A stretch of 64,000 bases of DNA from Channallabes apus (taxonomy: Eukaryota; Chordata; Actinopteri; Siluriformes; Clariidae): NCBI GenBank assembly GCA_030522415.1, contig CM060113.1, positions 8,959,065 to 9,023,064 on the forward strand. The letters are read 5' to 3'. This document shows, piece after piece, positions 12,601 through 24,800 of the stretch (positions are counted from its first letter, which is position 1; every line of letters starts with the position of its first letter). Below the pieces are notes generated by a model. The model had not been told where the DNA came from and did no database searches. It saw only the letters and a list, made by a program, of their open reading frames with translations. The translations under genes were made by a program, and so were the position numbers.

Positions 12601-15600
12601 GCAGGATAAACGGTTTTAAATATCGTTGTGTGTGTTGACTTTGTGTGTGTTGCTGAGGCAAGCAATAGCCTGGGATAGAGAGAGACAGAGTGCAAAGTTA
12701 AATACCACATTACTTATGTAATATAAGGCGGCGATGCTCTATAGGAGGCCTCACCTCCAGCTGTGTTTATCCAAACGTGCAAATTAAAACACAACACACA
12801 GCAGATTGCCCCAAAACCCTGCCAAAAATAGCGATCTAAAGTAAGAGAAAATGATTTAGTGGTTTTAATAACGCTAATCTGTTTGATTGAAATAACCAAA
12901 GTCACATTAACCAAGGAAAATAAATAGCTACATTCTTATTTTGTGACATTAGCGAAGCTAGGAAGCTGTGTAAACAAAGCTGTCGGTTAAGTAGCTCACT
13001 TGAGCTAACAATCACTCAGCACCACTAGCTATTTCATTTAAGGATATCATGTTTGCTAACAAATTAGTTAAAACTAAAACTTTAAGAAGTATGATCAATT
13101 AAATTAAATATTGTTTATTTGATTAGATTTTTATTAAAGAATGTTCCTGAAGTTGTTTAAAAAAGGTAGCGCACTTGAGCTAACAATCACTCAGCAAAAG
13201 TAGCTATTTCATTTAAGGATATCAAGTTTGCTAACAAAACTATTAGACGTATGATCAATTAAGTTAAATATGATTTATTTTATTTTTTATTACAGAATGT
13301 TCCTGAAGTTGCTTTAAAAAAAAAAAAAAAAAAAAAAAAGGTCACTAGCAAGCTAGCAAACATTAGCGAAACTACAATGTAATTAAAATGTTTAGCCAGG
13401 TTAGCTAGCATACTGTAGATGACATTATGCTAGTTATTTAAAATAGTAGCCAAAATAATTAGCATCATTTAGGCTAACTTGTTTATTATTGCCTTGGATT
13501 CCCCCCCCCCCCCCCCCAATTTTCTACCTAATTTAGTTGTGTCCAATTCCTGCCTGTCACTAGAGGGCTCCCACATTAAGGCTACAACTACCACTCAGTC
13601 CAGAGGGTCAAAGACTATCACGTGTTTCCTCCGAACCACGTGACGCCATAGGCTAACTATTTTATTATGAAATCCATTTTTTTTTTAAAACAAGGTGTCG
13701 AGGTGGCATAGTGGTTAGCACTGTTGTCTTCCAAACTGCATGTTGGGTTTCCTCTGGGTACTCCGGTTTCCGCCCACATTTCGAAGACATACAGATTTGG
13801 CTAACTGGTGTACCCAAATTGCCCGCAACACAGTATGCATTTCTTTTTTTCACCAACATTTAGATAGAATATGGCAGGATTGGTTTATTTATCCCGCTCC
13901 TACCTTGAGTCACCGTCTTTGTCGGTGTGGAAGGAAGTCGAATCAGCAGTGTTTACATCTTCAATGGACTGACTGGACTTCAACTGGACTTCGCTCTCTG
14001 CCCCTGGACTTGCGACCTCCTTCCTTTTTTTCTTCGCAAAAAAGTTCTTAAACGTCTGGAACCTGGATTTCTTTTTTCCTGCTGTGAAAAAAAACCCAAG
14101 ACAAAACATTATTTCATTTCATTTACTGCATGCTAACTTTGCAGGAAGGCATATTCCATTCCGAGAGCATGTTTTATGAAATGCTGAGACGTACTCATTC
14201 TTGCTTTAGAAAACGTTTTTTCAAACATTCAATAGCAAACGGGTGTAAGTCTATTGGAATCCATTTATAACGGTCCGAGAGTACACTGAGAAAGTCAAAT
14301 AAACGAAAACCAGCCCTTTTTGCATGCATACTGTTTACGAGAGGACCACACAGCTACAAGACAAAGACAAAACATATAAATATTTTGGACTGATTGTGAC
14401 TGTACTTAATATTTTTACCAGGAAAGCAAAATTTAAATCTTCCTCTCAGTAGTTGTAAGATCGTTTGGCTAATAAGAAGGGCGTTCAAGTCAAACCAGGA
14501 TTTTTGATGATTATGTTATGAGAGTAAAAACTCCCTTTATTTCTCTATACAATCCCCTGCTACACTAATGCACCTATCCCAGTGTTTCACTAGTGACTGG
14601 ACACCATTAAGATAAAGTTTTTTTTTTTTTAGTACGCCGGACCCATGATCAGACTGTCTGCTTCATGTCTGAAACACTGGTCTCCCAGGAACTCCTTTAA
14701 TAGTCCAAACATGTGGTTATAGCTTGGTGTGAGGTCAGGACTGTATGAGGGATATTGAAATAACTCCCAACTCCTGTAATGTGCAAGTGGTGTTCAGGAA
14801 TGATTGTGTGTACAGATCCCACAGACTGCAAGTTTCCATCCTTTAATTTTCAGGTTTTTGAAACTTGTTGAAACGTCCATAGGAGCGACAACAGTGGGCT
14901 CCGTGTGACCTCAGCCGGAATCACCGTTCATGGATGTCAATCGGTTTTCCTAGTATACTAGATGACATTGTTTCAAATAGTAGCCAAAGTCATCAACAAG
15001 CTAAACGTTAGTGTACTTGTACTTTTTTTTTTTTTTTTACCTCGTTATAAAAACATTGTGGATGTTCGTATAACTTATGGTATATTTCTTGTGATGAAAT
15101 CATCTGCCAATTTGCTGATCTTCACTTAACTTTCCGTAGTTTATCACTCTAGTTTAAGACTGAATGCTAACCTTACGCTGGATTTCGTACACATTTTGAA
15201 CTGAATTAATTAATGAATTACTCAGCTAGTTGACCCTTACACCAAAACAATGTGTTATTCATTACAAATATTATGATCCCAAGTCCTTAAATGTCAGTAC
15301 CTTCCTAAAAACCTTTCCTCCAATTCAATCAAAATAACATTAAAGTATAGTGTAGACAATAATAGCTCACACAGGGACCTTTAACGGTGGGAGGGTCCCT
15401 CCTGGACATGATGCATAGACAGATTGTTGAAGACACCAAGATCCTGGTGACAGGAGCCATAATTAAACACTAGATACCTCACCAAGACTCTAATCAACAA
15501 CTTATATTTAATTACACACTCAGAAGAAGGCCTAGTTATAGTTTGGAAAGCAGGGCTGTAGTTCAACCTTTCAATCCAGCCAGTATAGCTGAAGGTTTTT

Positions 15601-15802
15601 CACTAGTTAATCCTTATTTAAGATTATAAAGGTACTTAATCAAATCTTTTCGATCGGTATGTTGGTGCGTTATTTAGTTTTTGCCACAACTGAATGCCGA
15701 TGTGGGTTTCTTCCCAGGTTCTTCGCTCTCCACCCACCTCCTAAAACCACACTCGAAGTAGGACTGGTTATGTAAAATAATTGCCCCAGGGTGTGTGGGT
15801 GG

Positions 15803-15835
<33 letters not shown>

Positions 15836-18800
15836 CATGGTCCCCTTTGATAGACTTGCATCTTGCTCAGGGTTTGTTCCTTCCTAACACCCAAGCTTCC
15901 TTGGATAGTCTTTGGATCCACAGCAACCCTGACCTACCCTGAAATGCTCACTGAAGACGAATGAAGGAAATGTCAAGACTTTCCCAGAATCTCAGTGCTG
16001 TAAGATAAACTGACTTGACGAATCTTACAGGAATGCTTCAGTGGTTTTACAGTAACTTTGGCCCAAGTGCAAATAACACAAAACTTTCATGTATTTCAGT
16101 ACTGCTTATTCTCTCCATCATAGTTCCAGATCGTATATTTTTACTTTTTCTAAACATTTCTGTACATTTTTCTAAATATTTGTTTATATTTAGTTACAAT
16201 TTATTTTAAAGTCAATGTATTTCATCATACTTGGATATTACCAATTTTTTTCTAATTGAGATGGCCACCAAATATTATATATAAATATTACTGCAATGAA
16301 GTGCTGGATCACACACTACTGCCACTTTGGGGGGGAAAAAACAATTAGTCTAATCTGCATGTCTTTGGACTGTGGGAGAAAACCGGAGTACCTAAAGGAA
16401 ACCCACCAAGCACGGGGAGAACATGCACACAAACTCCATGCACACAGACCAAGGATGGGAATCGAACCCGGACCCTGGAGGTACAGTATAAGGCGACCGT
16501 GCTGGTTCTAAGCCACCGTGCTGCCTAGAATTAGACTGAATGACTAAATTAGAATTTTGCATTTACTAAGGATCATCGGACAACATTTTTACTGACTTGG
16601 ACATACCTAGATTGAAAAAACAATACCAAACGATCTTGAAACGGCTCCATAAACATATTTGACTGAAAGAATTAGGATCAAAGTGTGTGTTTTGCATAAA
16701 TTTCAATTCAATACCCGAGTTCAACGACTCTGAGCTGTGAGCCTGTTCTTTTGTAAATACAGAAAAAAAAAAAAAACCCATGTTGACATTATTCTCTGCG
16801 GTAACTGTAGTAACTGCATGTATCACACAGTAACTTAACTCGATCCACTGCATATTCCTTAAGTTCCTTAAACTGATAAAAGAGTATTCCTTTATCACCA
16901 TTTCAAAATATTTACTAAAGACATCTGCATTTTTAATAGAGTTGCTTCTTTCTCTCTCTCGCTCTCTCTCACACACACACACACATCACATGCTGCAGTC
17001 ATGTTGGCAGAGTCTGTAGCATCCAGCTGTGTCCTGTCGAACAACAGTAAACAAAAGACAAAAAGGAGTGCTCTATCTCTCCGTCTCCCATCACTCAATG
17101 ATCAATCGTCTAATTATTCTACAATAAGCACTATATATATATATATATATATATATATGGCCTTATAAGGACAGACTTTGTGAACATAGATGCTTAGGGA
17201 AAGAGGGAAGATGAGTTGTCTAAATGTGTACGCACTCATGTAACTGTGTAGTGTTTTACTGTGGATATATTTTCCAAAAGACCTGATGATAACACATTAT
17301 AATCTCCAAGTCTAATGGTTTTGAAGTTTTTTTGTTGATATGATTTTCCCACAATTTCCAAAGGTTCAAGTAAAACTGGGACTTTTTATTGTGTAGAATG
17401 ATCGAACACAGTGATGAGCGTTAAAATCTCCCTTTATTTCTCTATACAATCTCCTGGTACACCGATGCACTTAATCCCAGCGATTCACTAGGAAACAATC
17501 AAAGTCGAATGATTTCAGTACGCCAGAGCCATGATGTTGCATCACTGAAACGCTGGACTTCCAGGAACTCCCATAACGACTCAAACATGTGGAAATGGCT
17601 TGAAGTGAGGTCTGGACTGTACAGTGCTGAGTTCTTGTAATGTGCAAGTGGTGTTCCGCAAGTTGGTGACAAGTTTTCCATCAATTTCTAAGAATCAGGC
17701 TAAATGTTAATGGGAACGACTGCAGTGGGCTCCAAGCCATCTTGGGCCGAAATCGCCTTTCACGGATGCGCGTCCTTTACCATGGCAAAGAGTCTCGTCA
17801 GTTTACTGTGTTTATTGGCCAATGTTGATGTGATACACAGGAACAGAAAGAGTATGCCATCTCCTCCACTGAGACAGCACCACCGACTATGCTCAGTTGT
17901 CTTAATGTGCCATTGTTGGGATCCAAACTTGGGATCTGTTGACGATATCCCAAATGCTTTTCAGAAAGTCGGGGGGGAAAAATTTCTTTTGGTCCCTTGC
18001 GCCAAGCTACAGCATCACTGTAAATCTTCCTTTTTGTTTTCTCATACAAAGGATCACATTAGGATGCCAATGAACAATCTGACAACTTCTTTAAAGTCTC
18101 TGGGGCCTCCTGATTAATGATTTCTCAACTCTAATCCTTTGGGCATGTAGCGGAATAGGTTAGTTACCCGGCTTGCTGCCAATCCGCCCAGCTGCCGTCT
18201 CTTAACCTTGACGTATTCCACATGCGTTTACTCACCTTTTCAGCGGTGCCCAGTCTGTTAGGAAATGCCTAACCCATGCTTTTGCACACAAACGCTGGTG
18301 GATCTGATGCTAGAACTGCAGTCTGGGGCTTCCTTCTTCCCACACTACTCTGGAGGAAAGGGTCAAGTGTGGGGTAGCAGAAAGCTTATTCTTGTGGGAG
18401 ATGGAAAAAAAAAAAGAAGAGAAAAAAACACTGCCTTTGTCTCTAAGCAACTTGACTTCCTGCCAGTGAGAACAAGTACCTCGTGCGTATTCTCAAAGGC
18501 CAGCTCGGGGTAATCCTCCATTTGTAAATGATTCATGTGCTGAGTGGTTTCAGAGTAACTGACTGAAGTTACCGGTGTACTTCTTTTCCAATTAGCATTG
18601 TTTTAGGTGCAGTTGTGATTTAAAAGGCACACAATAAAAGGGTATTACCTGGGCATTCCTCTGTTGCATCTGATGATTCGGGGGCTGCGGCGGCGTCTGA
18701 AGATTCTGAAGCCATAATGCCGCAATCGTTGCTGAAACGTGAAAAAAACCTTGTGTTAGAAACTATTATGTATAAATGCTGTTTTTTTAGTATTACAAGA

Positions 18801-21800
18801 ATGTTGGTTGGAAAAAAAAAAAAAAACAGGAAGTTAAATCCATATATTCAGGCATGACATACCGAAAAGAAAGTGCTTTTTGTTCTTGTCTTGATGGGAA
18901 AATGAGGAATTTATCGACCGAGCAAATCACAAGGAAATAGTCTTCCTGATAAAGACTTTAAGCTTGTCCTTTGTCATGTTCTGACTGGCCATTACAACAC
19001 GGTGACTAAACTGATGACAGAGGCTTAACACCGCCCAGACCTTGGCACGACGCTCGGCCCTGATAAGCAGATGCTGCCTCTTACAGATTACAGGCTGCGA
19101 AACCCGGCCTCGCCAAACAATGACACATGCCTCGGCAGCCGAGTGCTGTCTATTCCCGATCAGCTGAACCCGTCGTCTACATCCTGAACCTAATGAGGAC
19201 GAGGGATTGGTTCGGGGGGCTGTTCCTAATTAAGCACACGGTGGAGATCCTCCAGTGCTCTGCGGGGAAGCTGGCAGCCGGGCCTGTGACGGGAAAAGCG
19301 AAACAGGATGCGAAGACAATTTGCAGCCCTGCTTGACATGTCTACACGTGCTCGGTGGCTCCTTGCAGCAGGGATGCATCCACACAGATGATTGCACTCA
19401 GAATGGCATCGCTGCCGTCGGATGCCTGGAATAATGACGAGTACTCATTTAAGTCTCGCGTTGGCTCGTTATTCCTGAAGAGTTCCTGAAGGCGAACATG
19501 TCCACAAGTCCATGCATTCAGGCCCAAAAATCCTGCATGGCAAGTCTACTCAAACAGTCATGGAATTTACCTCCTCCCTAATCCTTCTCAATCATCACTT
19601 AACAGGAAAACCAATGTTCGCCTCCATCCACCTACATCCTGTACAGGATGACCTGCCATCGTAGTAACCCGACAGTCCCATTTATTTGCTGTATTTTCGA
19701 TCGCTCTGCACATTTATGGCTATTGGGAGGTTCAGAACAGCGCCAGACATCATCTTTTCTTGCGACACCGATATCAGAGTCTTGAATATTGGTAAATACC
19801 CCATACTGAGACTTTCCATTGTGAAAAAAATGCGTTCATTGATCAAATCAGCTTCACGGAAATCCAATTCGTTATCAATCAACTGCGGTAGACCAGTACC
19901 GGCTCCAACGTCGATCCTCGGCAGTAGGAAACAGAATCGTTTAAAAGTTAGAGCGATGGAAGACAAAGACATGGCTTTAAACCAACACCAAAAAAAAAAG
20001 CCTGCCGGCTTGCGATAGCTCTGCTACAAAGCTGGCACATCTCAAGTGTTTGTCTAGCAAATATACCAGGCTGAGTCAGCAACAGCAGCAAGTTTCACCC
20101 CTCAAGCAAACACTCTTATCAGATCTGACATGTTTACAACCAGGCTGGAGCATATTTCGTTAACCTCGTTCTCTCTCTGGTTGACCAGGACAGTAACCGG
20201 TTACAACTTTCAGTTTCCTTGAAGTCGATCCCAAAGTTTACAGGAATGTTTAGCTTAGAAAGCACTCCTCTGAAATGCCTGCCAAAGACGTCAAGCTTAT
20301 TAGACTTCATAATCCTGACATAACAAAGCGGAACCGGTGATTTATTCGCAAAGTACAATTACAGTTTGCATAACGAGGCATTTTGAGTGAGTGAGAACAT
20401 TCCACTCTGAACGTCCTAGACTAGATTTACTCTATCATCAGATAAGACATGAGGAATGATTTCCCTTTTTTTGCTGTACTTTCGTTGCCTTTTTTTTATT
20501 TTTATAAAGTTTGAGATAAATTAGACTGAACCCAGAACAAAAGGGCAAATTATACCCCTAGACATCAGATCTACTCTCCCAAAGGAAATGCCTGACGTCT
20601 GCTTCACAGATGGGCATCAACGTCCCATGAGCCAATAAAATGATGATGAACTACACATCAGTGCATCGCATGATGCCCGGCACTGCTGAGAGTGCTTCAT
20701 GTCACATCTGCTTATCATCGAAATAAGGATATGACGAAATTAAATCGCCGCAATCTTAATTCTGGAGAATAAACAGTGTCAAATTAAGCAAGGACCTTAT
20801 TGCAATCAGGAATGTTATTAACAGCCTGAGATACTTATAACTACACTACAGATCACTAGGTTTTTAAAAACAGTACGGCCTTCCCCCCCCATATCCTCTC
20901 CACATATACACTAGAGCGTGGTCACTGTGGTCAAGACGATACGTGAACGTCCGCAAGAGCACGACTATGTGACATCCTGTTTTATTTAACATCACTAAAC
21001 CAAATTACTGCACTTTCACACTAATATCGTCCCGTCTTAAACTCGTCAGTCAGTTACTTTACTTAAACTTCTGACACTACCCAAGTATCCGATGACTGAT
21101 GATCCGTTCCCGTGACTGAACGAAACATTCAAGTTGTGGCTCGGAATCACGTTATAGCTCGTTTCCCCACACTGACCTTGGAGAGCCTCCAGTGCTAGAG
21201 CTGGCTGATGACGTCCGCCGTTTCATCTCTTATCTCATGGAGTCAGTGGAACAAAGGGAAAGAGAAAGAAGAGGGGGAAAAAAGAAAGAAAGAAAAAGGA
21301 GAAAAACACAAAGGGGGGGGGGGGAGTGTGGGAAAGAATATGGTAAGGAAGGAAAGAAGAGAAGATCGTACAGTCGTTAATCGTGTTAGGGAACAGGAGG
21401 AGAGTAGAAGAACGTTAAAAGGGTGGACAGTAAATGCTGAAATTCAAAAGAAATTCTGAAAATGTAGACATTTTAACATTGTTTCTATTATCATAAATCA
21501 AGGGTGGCCAAAAACCTATCCTCGGCACCCAAGACAAACTAGCTTTTTATTTTTCATCCTTTTTCTTAGATATGGATATCAACCGGCTGGCCATGAAGGA
21601 ATGCACATGGTACTGTACTGTAATAATACTTATATAGGCTGCGGTGTTTGACTAATTGATTAGTATTAAGTATTAGAATTAGCAAAGCCAATCACAGCAC
21701 CTACACCAGCCTGGACTGTTGACACAGTGCAATTTGAGGCCATGGATTCATGCAGTTCCTGCCAAATTCTGACCCCACCGTTGTTGTGCTTCAGAAGAAG

Positions 21801-24800
21801 TCAAGATTCTTCAGACTACTTCTACGTTTTACTAGGATTCATCTACCTAGTCATCCTGATCCTGTGCCCACTGCAACCCCAGCTTTCCTGCTTATCCTGC
21901 CTGATTCGGGCTTCTGCTGTTGTAGCTTATCTGCCTCAAGATACATGACATGTTGTGCATTCTGTTTTCTTTCCTGCTCACCAGAGTAATTATTTTACAT
22001 ACTGCAGCCGTTCCGTCAGCCCGAACCAGCCTCATTAACAGAGTACGTTTGTACGCGGACCTGAGAATGTTGACGGCGGTCTCATTAGTTCCGCATTTCG
22101 ATGGTTGATGTGAACAGTACCAGAAGCTCCTGCCCTGTAGCTGAATGTGCATAAGCTGATAACTCTATTGGGCGATTTGGTAAATCAGTCAGCAAACGAC
22201 ATGCTCTCAATATCTAAATTGATGACGTCACATCTAAAACAGCAATCTTCTTCCGTTCTCAGGCACGGCTGCTTCCACGTTTGATTTGATATTCGCCCAA
22301 ATACGCGGTTGGTTTCCTTTAGGAGCAGACTTGGCGATGGTTCCCAAGCACAGAATGATTGTGTTCTCACTAATCAAAATGAATAGAACGTTGGGGTCCA
22401 GTATTCTCGGAAACAATCCTGGGGCCCTAATGTGAAACCGTCCTTACTGTAATAGCATGAACGAGGCAGCAACAATCTGTTACTTCCTTCCAAACTGCAT
22501 TTCTCTTCCTACTGTCTCTAAGCGCTAGAGAATTCTACACTTCGATTTGATTTAAAAGCATCAAAATTTATTGTTCGATTTGTCTCGATCAGCTCTACGT
22601 CTTAAAAAAAAATCATCATAATAGTCCGAAACTTGTAAGAAACATTGAAACACAAGTGTAACTGATGTAGGGTAATTAATAGTTTAAATGGCATTTCTCT
22701 CTTTATTTCCTGCTAATCTTGTTTCACACTCCGGTCCAGTAAGTTGCAGTACAGCACCAACCACCCGTAAACGTAAAAGGAGAAGAAGTGACATCACAAA
22801 ACAAGAGTATTTTAATGGGGAAGATGTGGGCAGTCTGTATTGTCTGCAAAATCCTTTATGGCGCTTTTCCACTGCATAGTACGGCACGACACGGTTCAGT
22901 TCTACTCACTTTTGGGGGGTTTTCCACTGGGAACAGTACCTGGTACCTGGTCCTTTTTTTAGTACCACCTCAGCCGAGGTTCCAAGCACGCCGAACCGTT
23001 ACCAAAACGTGACGTGTAAACACTGCTGGTCACTGATTGACCGCGACACGAGGCAAAACAGAACCGCTATATTTAGAAACAGCCAGAGAAGGATCGGACG
23101 CACCTTTTTGTATTAACCAAAAATTTTCTTTGGCTGCCATCAGCCTCTTTTGAAACAAACTCCTTCGTCTCGCTGTTAAAAACATCCACATGCCGAGAAT
23201 GAAGAACACCATGCCGTCGATATGCTCCATTGTTGTGTGTTTGTTTGTGGCGCGTTTACGATGACGTCACGGCAGTAGCGGCGCCGTGACTAAAACGACA
23301 CGTGAATAATCCCGCCCACTCTAAAGCGTTACTAAACTGCAGTGGAAGCGCAAACCGAGCCGAACTGCGCCGAACCGAAGTGAGTTGAACTGAACCGTGA
23401 CGTGTCGTTCTATGCAGTTGAAAAGAGGCATTAGAATACACCACAGATTTAATGCTTTTAAGTTTGCCGAAATACCTTTTAAGTGTGAATCGATTCTTTG
23501 CAAGTGTGAACAATTCAATACATTTCAATTTAAATTACTGATCTACATAAAAGACCAAGTAGTCTTCAAACTTTTTCAAACTATTGTCTTAAGTCATAAT
23601 TAAGACAAGAACTTTAACTTTTAACTTAGGACTAAGCATATACCATTAGTATATGCTTAGTCTTAAGTTAATAGTTGATGCATGAATTACTACTTTACCA
23701 TGTCATAACTAATATGAACGGAATGGAAAGGTTGGATTGTAATGCTGCTTTGCTGCGCTGTTGCTTTTAAAAACATGGAAATTAACAGTTGCATAAAAGG
23801 AAACAAGTTAAGTCAGCTTACGGGAACCATACCCAACTTACCTAGCCACTATTTACAGTTCTGGTTCAGTCTTTCAGTTAAATGCTGAGAGCTCATCTGA
23901 CCTTTCGGCTATCCAAGCCAAACCCGTGTTATTTTTTCGCTCACGGGCCCATCTCCAGGCCTGAGGTTACTGCAGTTACTCTATAATTTAAGAGGCTTTA
24001 CAGAGTGTTTTGCCATTTCAAATTGCATATCTTACATCACGCACAAGTCATGCATCATGTGCAACAAAATCGGATGGTGTTTTTGAACAGGTTTAGAGAA
24101 AGTGGCAGCTCTGTACGAGTCTGGCTGTGAGAACGTTGTTGTTGGATTTTAGGCAAAATACGGCCTCAAAGGAAGCAACACATCAAAAGAGGTCACTTGT
24201 CTTTTTTAATAACAACCCCCAGGATCCGGGTTCGATTCCCATCTCGGGTTCGTGTGCATGGAGTTTGCATGTCCTCGCCGTACTCCGGGTACTCTGGTTT
24301 CCTCCCAAAATCCAAAAACATGCAGTGTCGGCTAATAGGTGTTACCAAATTGCCTGTATTGTGTGAATGAGCGTGTGACTGTGTTTGTGTGTTCCCTACG
24401 ATGGACTGGCACCCGTTCAGGTGCCCCAAGTCTTCTGGGATAGGCTCCAGTGGTATACATGCGGTATACATGATGAGTGAGTGAGTGATGTTATATAATT
24501 AATAATAATAATAATAATAATAAATATTGCGGGATGACCAGCTTAAGGGTTCATCCTGGTTTTGAAAATTTTAATCTATGAATTATGTGTTTAAAAGTGT
24601 TGTCACCATGTTGGACTTGAATCTAAGGACCAGCCATTGACCACCGAAGAAGAAAAAGAAAACTTTTTAAAAGGCATGTGTGGCTTTAATAAACCATATT
24701 ATCTTTCCCTCTTTCTATCTTTCCCATGCGGTTTTGGAGCTGCCCATGCTCGACGCCATCAAGTTGATGAAAACCGACTCAGCATTGATACAGTGCAGAC

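Noticed and set aside
19686..20018. 110-codon frame and its antisense partner
   Set aside because: Intronic, no family resemblance, no supporting splice sites, ends in an A-run-derived lysine stretch.
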